Assembly: GCA_027001815.1 (NCBI GenBank) | Contig: JALTLT010000117.1 | Coordinates: 1-6,618 of the forward strand | Length of the DNA stretch: 6,618 bases | Direction: 5' to 3' | From: Gammaproteobacteria bacterium | Lineage (GTDB): Bacteria; Pseudomonadota; Gammaproteobacteria; JALTLT01 | The notes under the pieces: model-generated | Databases searched by the model: none | What the model saw: only the letters and a program-made list of their open reading frames with translations | Told to the model about the DNA's origin: nothing | Shown: piece after piece, positions 1 through 5,412 of the stretch | Layout of the letters: every line of letters starts with the position of its first letter | Position numbering within the stretch: the stretch's first letter is position 1 | Position numbers and translations under genes: made by a program

Positions 1-136
1 CGCCACGGTTGCCCAGCTCCATCTGGGCAACCGTGGCGCGGGAGACGCCCAGCCTCTCGGCCACCTGCTGCTGGGTCAGGCCGCACGCCTCCCGCGCCCG
101 GCGCAGGCGGCGCCCCAGCTCCCGACGATCGATCAT
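1..136 (-). CDS. XRE-family helix-turn-helix regulator, N-terminus only
   Basis: This is a DNA-binding transcriptional regulator of the Cro/C1 (XRE) type; 45 codons are visible before the gene runs off the left edge. The protein starts MIDRRELGRRLRRAREACG and continues with the typical helix-turn-helix: LTQQQVAERLGVS (about residues 20-32) followed by the recognition helix RATVAQMELGNRG (33-45). The ATG at 136-134 is chosen because GGGAGG lies 6 bases upstream (148-143) and because the XRE domain normally begins about 5-10 residues before the first helix. A promoter with a palindrome lies about 56 bases upstream. The phrase AQMELGNR is common in XRE proteins that carry a C-terminal ImmA/IrrE-like peptidase domain, but that part is outside the window, so this is only a guess. 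It lies just downstream of a remnant of an hsdR end and is transcribed away from it. The HTH assignment is firm; the target and trigger are unknown. Confidence 0.9.
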   Translation of the reverse strand, partial: MIDRRELGRRLRRAREACGLTQQQVAERLGVSRATVAQMELGNRG

Positions 137-178
137 CGCGTCCCTCCCAGGACCACCTGGGCCCCTCCCGGACCACCC
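137..178 (-). promoter_or_regulatory. Leader of the XRE gene: ribosome binding site, hairpin and tandem repeat
   Basis: The Shine-Dalgarno GGGAGG (148-143) precedes the ATG by 6 bases. A perfect hairpin CCCAGG-TGGT-CCTGGG (161-146, minus strand) shares its last three bases with this site, so folding could partly hide it. The block GGTGGTCC followed by GGGAGGG occurs twice with a 20-base period (177-163 and 157-142), giving two Shine-Dalgarno-like elements. The first would serve a seven-codon GTG reading frame (156-133) whose TGA overlaps the regulator's ATG. The bases are plain to see; any role in translation control is inference. Confidence 0.5.
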
Positions 179-191
179 GATTACGCCTGAT

Positions 192-220
192 ATGTTAGGA
201 AACCTAACGCCATTTTGCAA
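192..220 (-). promoter_or_regulatory. Sigma70-type promoter with overlapping palindromic operator
   Basis: Read on the minus strand there is a -35 box TTGCAA (220-215), a 17-base spacer and a -10 box TAACAT (197-192), a good housekeeping match and a clear AT-rich break in the sequence. A perfect inverted repeat, GTTAGG-TTT-CCTAAC (208-194), covers the end of the spacer and part of the -10 box, where a bound protein would block RNA polymerase. The predicted start is near 185, giving a leader of about 50 bases before the XRE ATG at 136. XRE regulators usually bind such palindromes in their own promoters, so the XRE protein is the likely ligand, but that is inference. Confidence 0.75.
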
Positions 221-256
221 TAAAATACTGCGACGTTAACTACTTGTTCTTGCGAT

Positions 257-321
257 CTCACGCCGCCCACCGCTCGGACAGCACCTCGGCCTGCTCGAGG
301 ACGGTCCGGGTGGCCTTCTCC
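257..321. repeat. Direct repeat, distal copy (hsdR 3' end)
   Basis: This 65-base segment is repeated in the same orientation at 1423-1487 with 60 of 65 bases equal, including a perfect 42-base core (280-321). Outside these limits the flanks are unrelated: after 321 the sequence goes cgcggcc, while after 1487 it goes tgcttgtc. The pair brackets 1101 bases holding two genes and resembles the boundaries left by site-specific insertion, or by recombination, at a gene's 3' end. Confidence 0.9.
258..321 (-). pseudogene. Remnant of a second hsdR 3' end (last 20 codons and stop)
   Basis: The minus strand reads EKATRTVLEQAEVLSERWAA and then TGA, exactly the C-terminus of the hsdR that ends at 1424. 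Upstream of these 20 codons the similarity stops abruptly at 321, so this is an isolated gene end with no gene body. Compared with the intact end, the 42 bases 280-321 are identical, while 257-279 differ at five sites (264, 270, 273, 276, 279). All five are third codon positions and all are synonymous. The fragment therefore comes from an hsdR allele that evolved as a coding sequence and was not simply a fresh copy of this one. It is probably the original end of a local hsdR, displaced when the 322-1422 DNA arrived. Confidence 0.85.
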
Positions 322-380
322 GCGGCCCAGGGAGCGCGAGCCCGCTCGTCAGCCGTTCAAGGCCGCCACCGCCCGGCCTC

Positions 381-737
381 TCAGTCCCACAGCAGACCCG
401 CGTCCCCAAACCGCAACCCCAGCTTCTCGCAAACCGGACAGAGGTAACTACCGTCGTCCAGGTCCGCTGCGACTGCAGCATCGAGCGTCCACTCCGGAAA
501 CAGCCGCCGCTTCCCTGGTTCCCCCCTCAAGCTCGCGTCCGAATACAACACCACATCCGAGGATCCACATTGTTCACAGACGCCCGCAGCAGCTCGCACG
601 TCCACAGCAACCACCTCCCGGCAGACACGGCACAGCGCCGGCCACCAGAAATGGTTCGGATCAAATCCACACCCCACCGTAACGGACCGCCGTTCGTAAC
701 CGCAGATCTCGCATTGCGCATCCACCGCCCCACCCAT
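381..737 (-). CDS. Small zinc-ribbon protein with four CxxC motifs
   Basis: This encodes a 118-residue protein that I do not recognise by family. Four CxxC pairs are visible: C9-C12 (CEIC), C36-C39 (CRVC), C54-C57 (CEQC) and C100-C103 (CPVC), enough to bind two zinc ions as ribbons or knuckles. There is also an aromatic stretch HFWW at 29-32. No catalytic motif, signal peptide or membrane segment is seen. The ATG at 737-735 is preferred because GGGGAGG lies 6-7 bases upstream. The frame stays open to an ATG at 899 (172 residues), but that ATG has no good ribosome site and the added residues are low-complexity. The gene lies 206 bases downstream of the small nuclease gene on the same strand, and both sit between the duplicated hsdR ends. 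Zinc ribbons of this kind usually bind nucleic acid or a protein partner; a role with the nuclease is inference. Confidence 0.7.
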   Translation of the reverse strand: MGGAVDAQCEICGYERRSVTVGCGFDPNHFWWPALCRVCREVVAVDVRAAAGVCEQCGSSDVVLYSDASLRGEPGKRRLFPEWTLDAAVAADLDDGSYLCPVCEKLGLRFGDAGLLWD

Positions 738-943
738 GACACACCTCCCCGGCCCGGCTGGGCCTACCTGGCAGGCTTCGACCAACCGGGGCCATTCTTT
801 GCTAGGCAGTGGCTCAGAAAGTAAGCCTCCGTCCCGTGCCCACGCGTCTTCATTTCGTGCCGCGTCAAGCTCTCGGCCAGACGCGTCAGCCTTGGACATT
901 CATCCCGCGGGCGGCTTCACCACGACCTCCTCGCGAGGCCCGC
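738..943. other. Intergenic stretch inside the cassette
   Basis: This lies between the nuclease stop (944) and the preferred zinc-ribbon start (737). The frame of the zinc-ribbon gene is open through 899, so part of it could be coding if the longer start is used. Just past the nuclease stop is a perfect 10-base palindrome, CCTCGCGAGG (929-938), with no T-run after it, so it is not a convincing terminator. I see no clear promoter or RNA gene here. Confidence 0.4.
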
Positions 944-1369
944 TCATGCACCAGCGACCCCTCGCCCAACCTGCTCCCATTTCTCCTCGAATTTCGGGAC
1001 CGCGTAATCTCTGGGCTGCAGCCAGTACGACACCCTGCCGTCTTTTACGCCCCTGTGTGCGAGCGCCTTCACCTGAGAAGGGCGCATCACGTAGCAGCGT
1101 GGATGCTCGGCAAGGAGGTCGTTCACGATCACCCAGAAGTCCCCCATGATTCTGTCAAGATCCGCGCCAAGCGGGACGGGGCTTTTCCTGCTCAATGACT
1201 TCACCTGGAACGTGCGCATTCTGGTGCCGTCCATGCTGAAGCATATGATGTCGACGCCCTTTGCGTTTCGCGACGTGGGCATCACGTTCCATCCGAGGCG
1301 GGAGAGCTTGTAGCACGCGTAGTACAAGCCCATGTTGCCCACGATCTGCGGCGGATGGCGCTTCGTCAT
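944..1369 (-). CDS. Small PD-(D/E)XK-like nuclease, function unknown
   Basis: This is a 141-residue soluble protein with the core signature of a PD-(D/E)XK nuclease fold. A first helix with a conserved GNMGLYYACYKLSRLGWNV-like start (residues 11-29) is followed by RNAKGVDII with Asp40. After a short hairpin comes FQVKS with Gln55 and Lys57, giving the D...QxK arrangement seen in Holliday-junction-resolvase-like and DUF4365-like proteins. The acidic residue often found in the first helix is not obvious. The C-terminal half (GDFWVIVN, then VSYWLQP) would complete the fold. The ATG at 1369 is used; a weak GAGGG lies about 9 bases upstream. The gene begins 54 bases after the hsdR stop on the same strand, so it could be read through from the operon. 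It may act in defence or DNA repair. The fold is a fairly confident inference from the motif; substrate and activity are unknown. Confidence 0.8.
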   Translation of the reverse strand: MTKRHPPQIVGNMGLYYACYKLSRLGWNVMPTSRNAKGVDIICFSMDGTRMRTFQVKSLSRKSPVPLGADLDRIMGDFWVIVNDLLAEHPRCYVMRPSQVKALAHRGVKDGRVSYWLQPRDYAVPKFEEKWEQVGRGVAGA

Positions 1370-1422
1370 TTCGTTTACCCTCTATCCTGGCACCGTACCG
1401 CGCCCCTGCTCACATCGCTCTG

Positions 1423-1487
1423 CTCACGCGGCCCAGCGTTCCGATAGCACCTCGGCCTGCTCGAGGACGGTCCGGGTGGCCTTCTCC
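1423..1487. repeat. Direct repeat, proximal copy (3' end of hsdR in place)
   Basis: This is the partner of the repeat at 257-321. Here the 65 bases are joined to the rest of hsdR and supply its last 20 codons and stop. The 42-base identical core is 1446-1487. The five differing bases are all in the outermost 23 bases, towards the stop codon, as expected if a crossover took place inside the core. Confidence 0.9.
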
Positions 1488-3103
1488 TGCTTGTCGGGCG
1501 GGTAGCCATGCTTGCGCAGGATGCGCTTGACGATCACCCGCAGCTTCGCCCGGACGTTCTCCCGCACCGTCCAGTCGATGGTCACGTTCCGCCGCACGGC
1601 CTCCACGAGCTCGCGGGCGATCGCCTTCAAGGTCTCGTCGCCCAGCACCTTGACCGCGCTGTCGTTGGTCTCCAGGGCGTCGTAGAAGGCAACCTCCTCC
1701 TCGGTGAGCCCGAGCCGCTCGCCGCGCCGCTCGGCCTCCCGGAGCTCCTTCGCCAGCTCGATCAGCTCCTCGATGACCTGGGCGGCCTCGACGGCCCGGT
1801 TCTGGTAGCGCCGGATCGTGCGCGCCAGCATCTCGGCGAAGGACCGGGACTCCACCACGTTCGTGCGCGCCCGCCGCCGGATCTCGCCCTGCAGGAGACG
1901 CTTGAGCGCCTCGACCGCCAGGTTCTTGTAAGGTGTGCCGCGCGCCTCCGCCAGGAACTCCTCCGAGAGGATGGAAATGTCGGGCTTGTCCAGGCCGGCC
2001 GCTGCGAAGATGTCCACGACCCCCTGCGGCGCGATGACCTTCTCCACGATCTGCCGGACGGCGTGCTCGATGTCCACCGTCCCGTTTCCGTTGCCTGGCG
2101 TACGCTTGGCCAGCGCCGCCGCCACGGCCTGGAAGAAGGCCACGTCGTCGCGGATCGCCATCGCCTCGTCCGCGGGCGTGGCCAGGGCGAACGCCTTCGA
2201 CAGGTCGCGCACGGCGTCCCGGAAACGCTTCTCCCCGTCCTCGAGCCCGAGCACGTGGTCCAGCGCCGCGCGGATCAGGTCGAGGCGCGCCTCGGGTGGG
2301 CCCGTGTGCCAGACCGACCAGTCGAAGCCGTGCATGAGGTCGCGGCACACCTCGTATTTCTCCTGCATCACGGACACCGCCTCGCGCTGGTTGATGGCCG
2401 TCCGCCCCGTCCCGCCGCTCTCCGTGTAGGTGGCCAGCGCGCGCCTGAGCTCGGCGGCGAGGCCGATGTAGTCCACCACCAGCCCGCCGGGCTTGTCGCG
2501 GAAGACGCGGTTCACGCGGGCGATGGCCTGCATGAGGCCGTGGCCCCGCATGGGCTTGTCCACGTAGAGGGTGTGGAGGCTCGGGCAGTCGAAGCCGGTC
2601 AGCCACATGTCCCGCACGATGGCCAGCCTGAAGGGGTCCTCCGGGTCGCGGAAGCGGTTGGCGAGCAGCTCCCTGCGGGGCTTGTTGCGGATGTGGGGCT
2701 GCCACTCCGGCGGGTCCGAGGCCGAGCCCGTCATGACCACCTTCACGGCCCCCTCCTCGTCCCGGTCGCTGTGCCATTCCGGCCGGAGGGCGACGATCTT
2801 GCGGTAGAGCGCCACACAGATCCGCCGGCTCATGCAGACCACCATCGCCTTGCCGTCCATACTCTCCAGCCGGCGCTCGAAGTGCTCCACCAGGTCCGTC
2901 GCGATGAGGTCGAGGCGCCGGTCGGCGCCCACCACCGCCTCGAGCTGGGCCCACTTCGTCTTCAGCCGCTCCTTGCGCTCGACCTCCTCCCCCTCGGTGA
3001 CCTCCTCGAACTCCTCGTCGATCCTGGGCTTGAGCTCCTCCGGCAGCTCCAGTCGCGCCAGCCGGCTCTCGTAGTAGATGGGCACCGTGGCCCCGTCCTC
3101 CAC
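1424..3103 (-). CDS. HsdR C-terminal piece: second helicase lobe and assembly domain
   Basis: This is the part of hsdR after the amber codon, with 559 residues open to the normal stop. The GTG at 3103 lies only two codons past the TAG, so re-initiation is conceivable, but no Shine-Dalgarno is seen. It begins VEDGATVPIYYESRL and contains a linker of charged helices, motif IV (MVVCMSRR), motif V (LTGFDCP), motif VI (ARVNRVF), VVDYIG and the helical C-terminal region that in other HsdR proteins contacts the methylase core. There are no further stops or frameshifts across 1.7 kb, which argues against long-term decay. Confidence 0.6.
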   Translation of the reverse strand: MEDGATVPIYYESRLARLELPEELKPRIDEEFEEVTEGEEVERKERLKTKWAQLEAVVGADRRLDLIATDLVEHFERRLESMDGKAMVVCMSRRICVALYRKIVALRPEWHSDRDEEGAVKVVMTGSASDPPEWQPHIRNKPRRELLANRFRDPEDPFRLAIVRDMWLTGFDCPSLHTLYVDKPMRGHGLMQAIARVNRVFRDKPGGLVVDYIGLAAELRRALATYTESGGTGRTAINQREAVSVMQEKYEVCRDLMHGFDWSVWHTGPPEARLDLIRAALDHVLGLEDGEKRFRDAVRDLSKAFALATPADEAMAIRDDVAFFQAVAAALAKRTPGNGNGTVDIEHAVRQIVEKVIAPQGVVDIFAAAGLDKPDISILSEEFLAEARGTPYKNLAVEALKRLLQGEIRRRARTNVVESRSFAEMLARTIRRYQNRAVEAAQVIEELIELAKELREAERRGERLGLTEEEVAFYDALETNDSAVKVLGDETLKAIARELVEAVRRNVTIDWTVRENVRAKLRVIVKRILRKHGYPPDKQEKATRTVLEQAEVLSERWAA

Positions 3104-3109
3104 CGCCCG

Positions 3110-4312
3110 CTAGATGTCGTAGATGGAGATGTAGTCCCCGAAGACGGCGCGGGTGTTCCTGTCCTCCTTCTCGAGCGGGGTGCCGGTGAAGCCGATGAAG
3201 GAGGCGTTCGGCAGCGCGTCGCGCATGTGGCGCGCGAAGCCGTCGATGAAGTCGTACTGGCTGCGGTGGGCCTCGTCGGCGATGACCACGATGTTGCGGC
3301 GCTCCGAGAGCACCGGATGCCGGTCGCCCTTTTCGTCCGGCAGGAACTTCTGGATGGTGGTGAACACCACCCCGCCGGACTCGACGCTCAGGAGCTCGCG
3401 CAGATGGGCGCGGCTTGCGGCCTGCACCGGCGGCTGGCGGAGCAGGTCCTGGCAGCGGGAGAAGGTGCCGAAGAGCTGGTCGTCCAGGTCGTTGCGGTCG
3501 GTCAGCACCACCACGGTGGGGTTCCCCATGGCCGGCTCGCGGACGATCCGCCCCGCGTAGAAGGCCATGGTCAGGCTCTTGCCCGACCCCTGGGTGTGCC
3601 ATACGACGCCGATGCGCCGGTCGCCCGGCTCCCCGCCGTGCTGCTGTCCCGCCTCGTAGCGCCCCCGCTGGTCTTCCACGCCTTCCGCGAGCGCCGCCGC
3701 GCGCAGGGTTTCCGCCACCGCCACCCGGACCGCGTGGAACTGGTGGTAGCCCGCCATCTTCTTGGCCAGCCGTCCGCCACCCTCGTCCTCGAAGACGACG
3801 AAGTCCCGGAGCAGCTCCAGGAAGCGGCGGCGCTCGAACACGCCCTTCAGGAGCACCTCGAGCTGCGAGCGCCCCTCGTCCTCCACCGCCCTGCCGGAGA
3901 TGGTCCGCCAGGGCTTGAACCACTCCCTGCCCGCCGTCAGCATCCCAATCCGCACCTCCAGCCCGTCCGAGACGACCAGGAAGGCGTTGTGCTCTAAGAG
4001 CGAGGGGATCTCCGCCTTGTAGGTCTGGAGCTGCCGCCACGCCGTCCAGATGGTGGCGTTCTCGTCCGCCGGATTCTTGAGCTCGATGACCGCGAGCGGC
4101 AGGCCGTTCACGAACAGCACGACGTCCGGCCGCCGCACGTGCCGGTCCTCCACGACCGTGAACTGGCTGACCGCGAGCCAGTCGTTGTTGTCCGGCTCCT
4201 CGAAGTCGATCACCCGCACCTGCGCCCCCGCCACCGACCCGTCCGGCCGCCGGTACTCCACCGTCACGCCGTCCACCAGCATCCGATGCGCCGCCCGGTT
4301 GCGCGCCTCCAA
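3110..4312 (-). CDS. HsdR middle piece: nuclease domain and first helicase lobe
   Basis: This is the longest open stretch of the broken hsdR between its two lesions. It carries the PD...ELK nuclease centre, the QxxxY motif, Walker A (GSGKS), the TDRNDLDDQL segment and DEAH, then ends at the amber codon just after DYISIYDI. The frame is hsdR sequence back to 4366. The TTG at 4312 is only the first possible start and has no evident ribosome site. If made, this piece would hold the nuclease and ATP-binding residues but not the second RecA lobe, so it should not translocate. I list it because an automatic annotation would show it as a gene. Confidence 0.6.
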   Translation of the reverse strand: MEARNRAAHRMLVDGVTVEYRRPDGSVAGAQVRVIDFEEPDNNDWLAVSQFTVVEDRHVRRPDVVLFVNGLPLAVIELKNPADENATIWTAWRQLQTYKAEIPSLLEHNAFLVVSDGLEVRIGMLTAGREWFKPWRTISGRAVEDEGRSQLEVLLKGVFERRRFLELLRDFVVFEDEGGGRLAKKMAGYHQFHAVRVAVAETLRAAALAEGVEDQRGRYEAGQQHGGEPGDRRIGVVWHTQGSGKSLTMAFYAGRIVREPAMGNPTVVVLTDRNDLDDQLFGTFSRCQDLLRQPPVQAASRAHLRELLSVESGGVVFTTIQKFLPDEKGDRHPVLSERRNIVVIADEAHRSQYDFIDGFARHMRDALPNASFIGFTGTPLEKEDRNTRAVFGDYISIYDI

Positions 4313-4550
4313 CGTCGCCCCCTCCGGCCGCCTGATACGTCGGAAGGCGTCCTCCAGCGCTTCTGGTGAAGCTCCGGGTTCAGTCGCATCAATGCATCGC
4401 GCAAACGACTATCGAGCAACACCACGCCGAAATCAGGTCGCTCGGCATCTGGCGCCTCAGGCGCGACCTGTGCACCAGGAATCGGCATCCATCCTGTTGC
4501 ATTCAGGATAGCCAGAGCCGCTTTTTCTACATCGCATTCAGCAAAACGGT

Positions 4551-5183
4551 TCACGATGCCCCGACTTCCGCCTCCTGTATCTCCTTCAGCGTACGGCCCT
4601 TTGCGTCCTTCCATTCCGTGCGACCATTGGCAGCGCGTCCGAGCAGAACACCGGCTGCGGTCGATGGCGAATTGAAGCTATAGTCTTGCATAAACCGAAA
4701 GACCGTACCGTGATCCTCTAGCACACCTTTTTTCAGCAACAGCCGACGCAGCTCAGAAAGATGCGGAGGAATTGACCGAACCTCTTCCTTGACAGCTTGC
4801 GAATCTTTCCGGACGATGAAACCCTCGCTCGTGTCAACACCTCGCGCCTTGATCCCCTTGGCTTCCAGCAAAAGGTCTCGCCCACCTCTCCGCACTCCCG
4901 CGATCGTCTCGAAGAACCCTGCACCCATCAACGGAAGACAAAGAAGCATATCTGCCAAAAATGCTTCCGCATCCGCCGCATCGGCTTCAGACAGCACTGG
5001 CCGCTGTGGCGCATTGCCGTTGTCCAGCTCACAACGCTTCGCCTCGTTCGCGAGCGCTACCAGGCGTGCCTCTAGATATCTCACATGTGCCTTGTTTAGG
5101 TACTGGTCCTTGCTGGTAAAAAACGGCTGCATGTGTCCAGAAGTCCTTTGTCTTCGCATGTTGATCGAGCCGGGCCGTGACAT
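4551..5183 (-). CDS. GIY-YIG gene, C-terminal piece with DUF4357 domain
   Basis: This open frame runs to the normal stop. Its first 22 residues, before TSKDQYLN, are the wrong-frame reading of the GIY-YIG core, so the ATG at 5183 is not a real start. The genuine part is T23 to S210: YLEARLVALANEAKR, a helical middle, GVDTSEGFIVRKDS, and the DUF4357-like STAAGVLLGRAANGRTEWKD followed by KGRTLKEIQ. Confidence 0.55.
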   Translation of the reverse strand: MSRPGSINMRRQRTSGHMQPFFTSKDQYLNKAHVRYLEARLVALANEAKRCELDNGNAPQRPVLSEADAADAEAFLADMLLCLPLMGAGFFETIAGVRRGGRDLLLEAKGIKARGVDTSEGFIVRKDSQAVKEEVRSIPPHLSELRRLLLKKGVLEDHGTVFRFMQDYSFNSPSTAAGVLLGRAANGRTEWKDAKGRTLKEIQEAEVGAS

Positions 5184-5412
5184 CTTCTCCTTCTCCTACA
5201 TACACCCTAGGCATCTGACCCGTCTCTCCTGGTCCCCACAAGATATACACGCCTGCGCGCCTAAGCTCAGATCGAGCTCTTACCTCCGCGTACAGCGAAC
5301 GTGGAAAAACGATGCCCTGCCCCGTCCAGTTGGATTTTTCGACGACGCGGATACCCTCGGGGTCCCCAGACGGGATGAAGATGCGGACCGAGAATGCCTG
5401 CCGCCCAATCAT
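5029..5412 (-). CDS. GIY-YIG gene, N-terminal piece as read without correction
   Basis: This is the 127-residue product of the gene as written. Residues 1-98 are genuine family sequence with GVYIL, VYVGE and the RLDQH segment. After the T run the last 29 residues (from YQQGPV) are out of frame and match nothing I know. It lacks the downstream glutamate and the DUF4357 part. Confidence 0.6.
   Translation of the reverse strand: MIGRQAFSVRIFIPSGDPEGIRVVEKSNWTGQGIVFPRSLYAEVRARSELRRAGVYILWGPGETGQMPRVYVGEGEDVTARLDQHAKTKDFWTHAAVFYQQGPVPKQGTCEISRGTPGSARERGEAL

Larger units (their letters stand above)
1424..4554 (-). pseudogene. hsdR: Type I restriction endonuclease HsdR, broken by a frameshift and an amber codon
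   Basis: HsdR is the motor and nuclease subunit of a type I restriction enzyme (R2M2S): it translocates DNA with ATP and cuts unmethylated DNA. The reconstructed protein has 1043 residues, normal for the family. It starts at GTG 4554 (VNRFAECDVEKAAL), whose bases overlap the TGA of the previous gene (GTGA), so translation is probably coupled. In order: nuclease domain with RRPD (Asp about 144), IELK (about 157-160) and QLQTY (175-179); helicase motif I TQGSGKS (about 321-327); DEAH (427-430); TGTP (457-460); motif V DMWLTGFD (649-656); motif VI QAIARVNR (676-683); and a helical C-terminus ending SERWAA. Two lesions are present. One base is missing near 4366-4369 (codon 63), and a TAG at 3112-3110 (codon 482) replaces what the family suggests is a glutamine. 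Both sides of each lesion remain open and well conserved, so the damage is recent or is sequencing error. Confidence 0.95.
4551..5412 (-). pseudogene. GIY-YIG nuclease with DUF4357 domain, frameshifted at a T run
   Basis: This gene family often sits between hsdS and hsdR. Its ATG (5412) overlaps the hsdS stop as ATGA, and its stop overlaps the hsdR start. Removing one T from the run of six (5123-5118) restores a 286-residue protein in which THAAVF joins TSKDQYLNKAH. In order: N-terminal segment MIGRQAFSVRIF; GIY-YIG core with GVY (54-56), YVG (71-73), Arg81 and His85; YLEARLV with Glu114 as probable metal ligand; and a C-terminal DUF4357-like segment, SPSTAAGVLLGRAANG, at about 248-263. GIY-YIG domains cut DNA; the job of this one beside a type I system is not established to my knowledge. 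The shift falls between the GIY/YIG/Arg part and the Glu, so neither half alone has a full active site. Slippage at the T run, phase variation or a homopolymer sequencing error could all explain it. Confidence 0.85.

Noticed and set aside
9..239. Plus-strand open frame over the XRE gene and its promoter
   Set aside because: It is antisense to a clear helix-turn-helix and crosses the promoter palindrome. No ribosome site supports it.
236..481. Minus-strand open frame over the repeat and the end of the zinc-ribbon gene
   Set aside because: It is out of frame with both the hsdR remnant and the CxxC protein, and its Arg/Gly/Pro-rich translation has no motif.
929..938. Palindrome CCTCGCGAGG after the nuclease gene as a terminator
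   Set aside because: It has no loop and no following T run; short GC palindromes are frequent in DNA of this composition.
3110..3112. Amber codon as a site for pyrrolysine or another recoded residue
   Set aside because: The family suggests an ordinary glutamine here, no recoding element is evident downstream, and nothing else in the window suggests amber recoding.
1508..3997. Long plus-strand open frame (829 codons) antisense to hsdR
   Set aside because: It is the complement of hsdR codons, rich in Leu/Val/His/Arg, with no recognisable domain. Such antisense frames are common opposite GC-rich genes.
1410..4040. Very long minus-strand open frame (876 codons) overlapping hsdR
   Set aside because: Its translation is low-complexity Gly/Arg/Ala/Pro and it runs in another frame across conserved HsdR motifs. 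It is a by-product of high GC.
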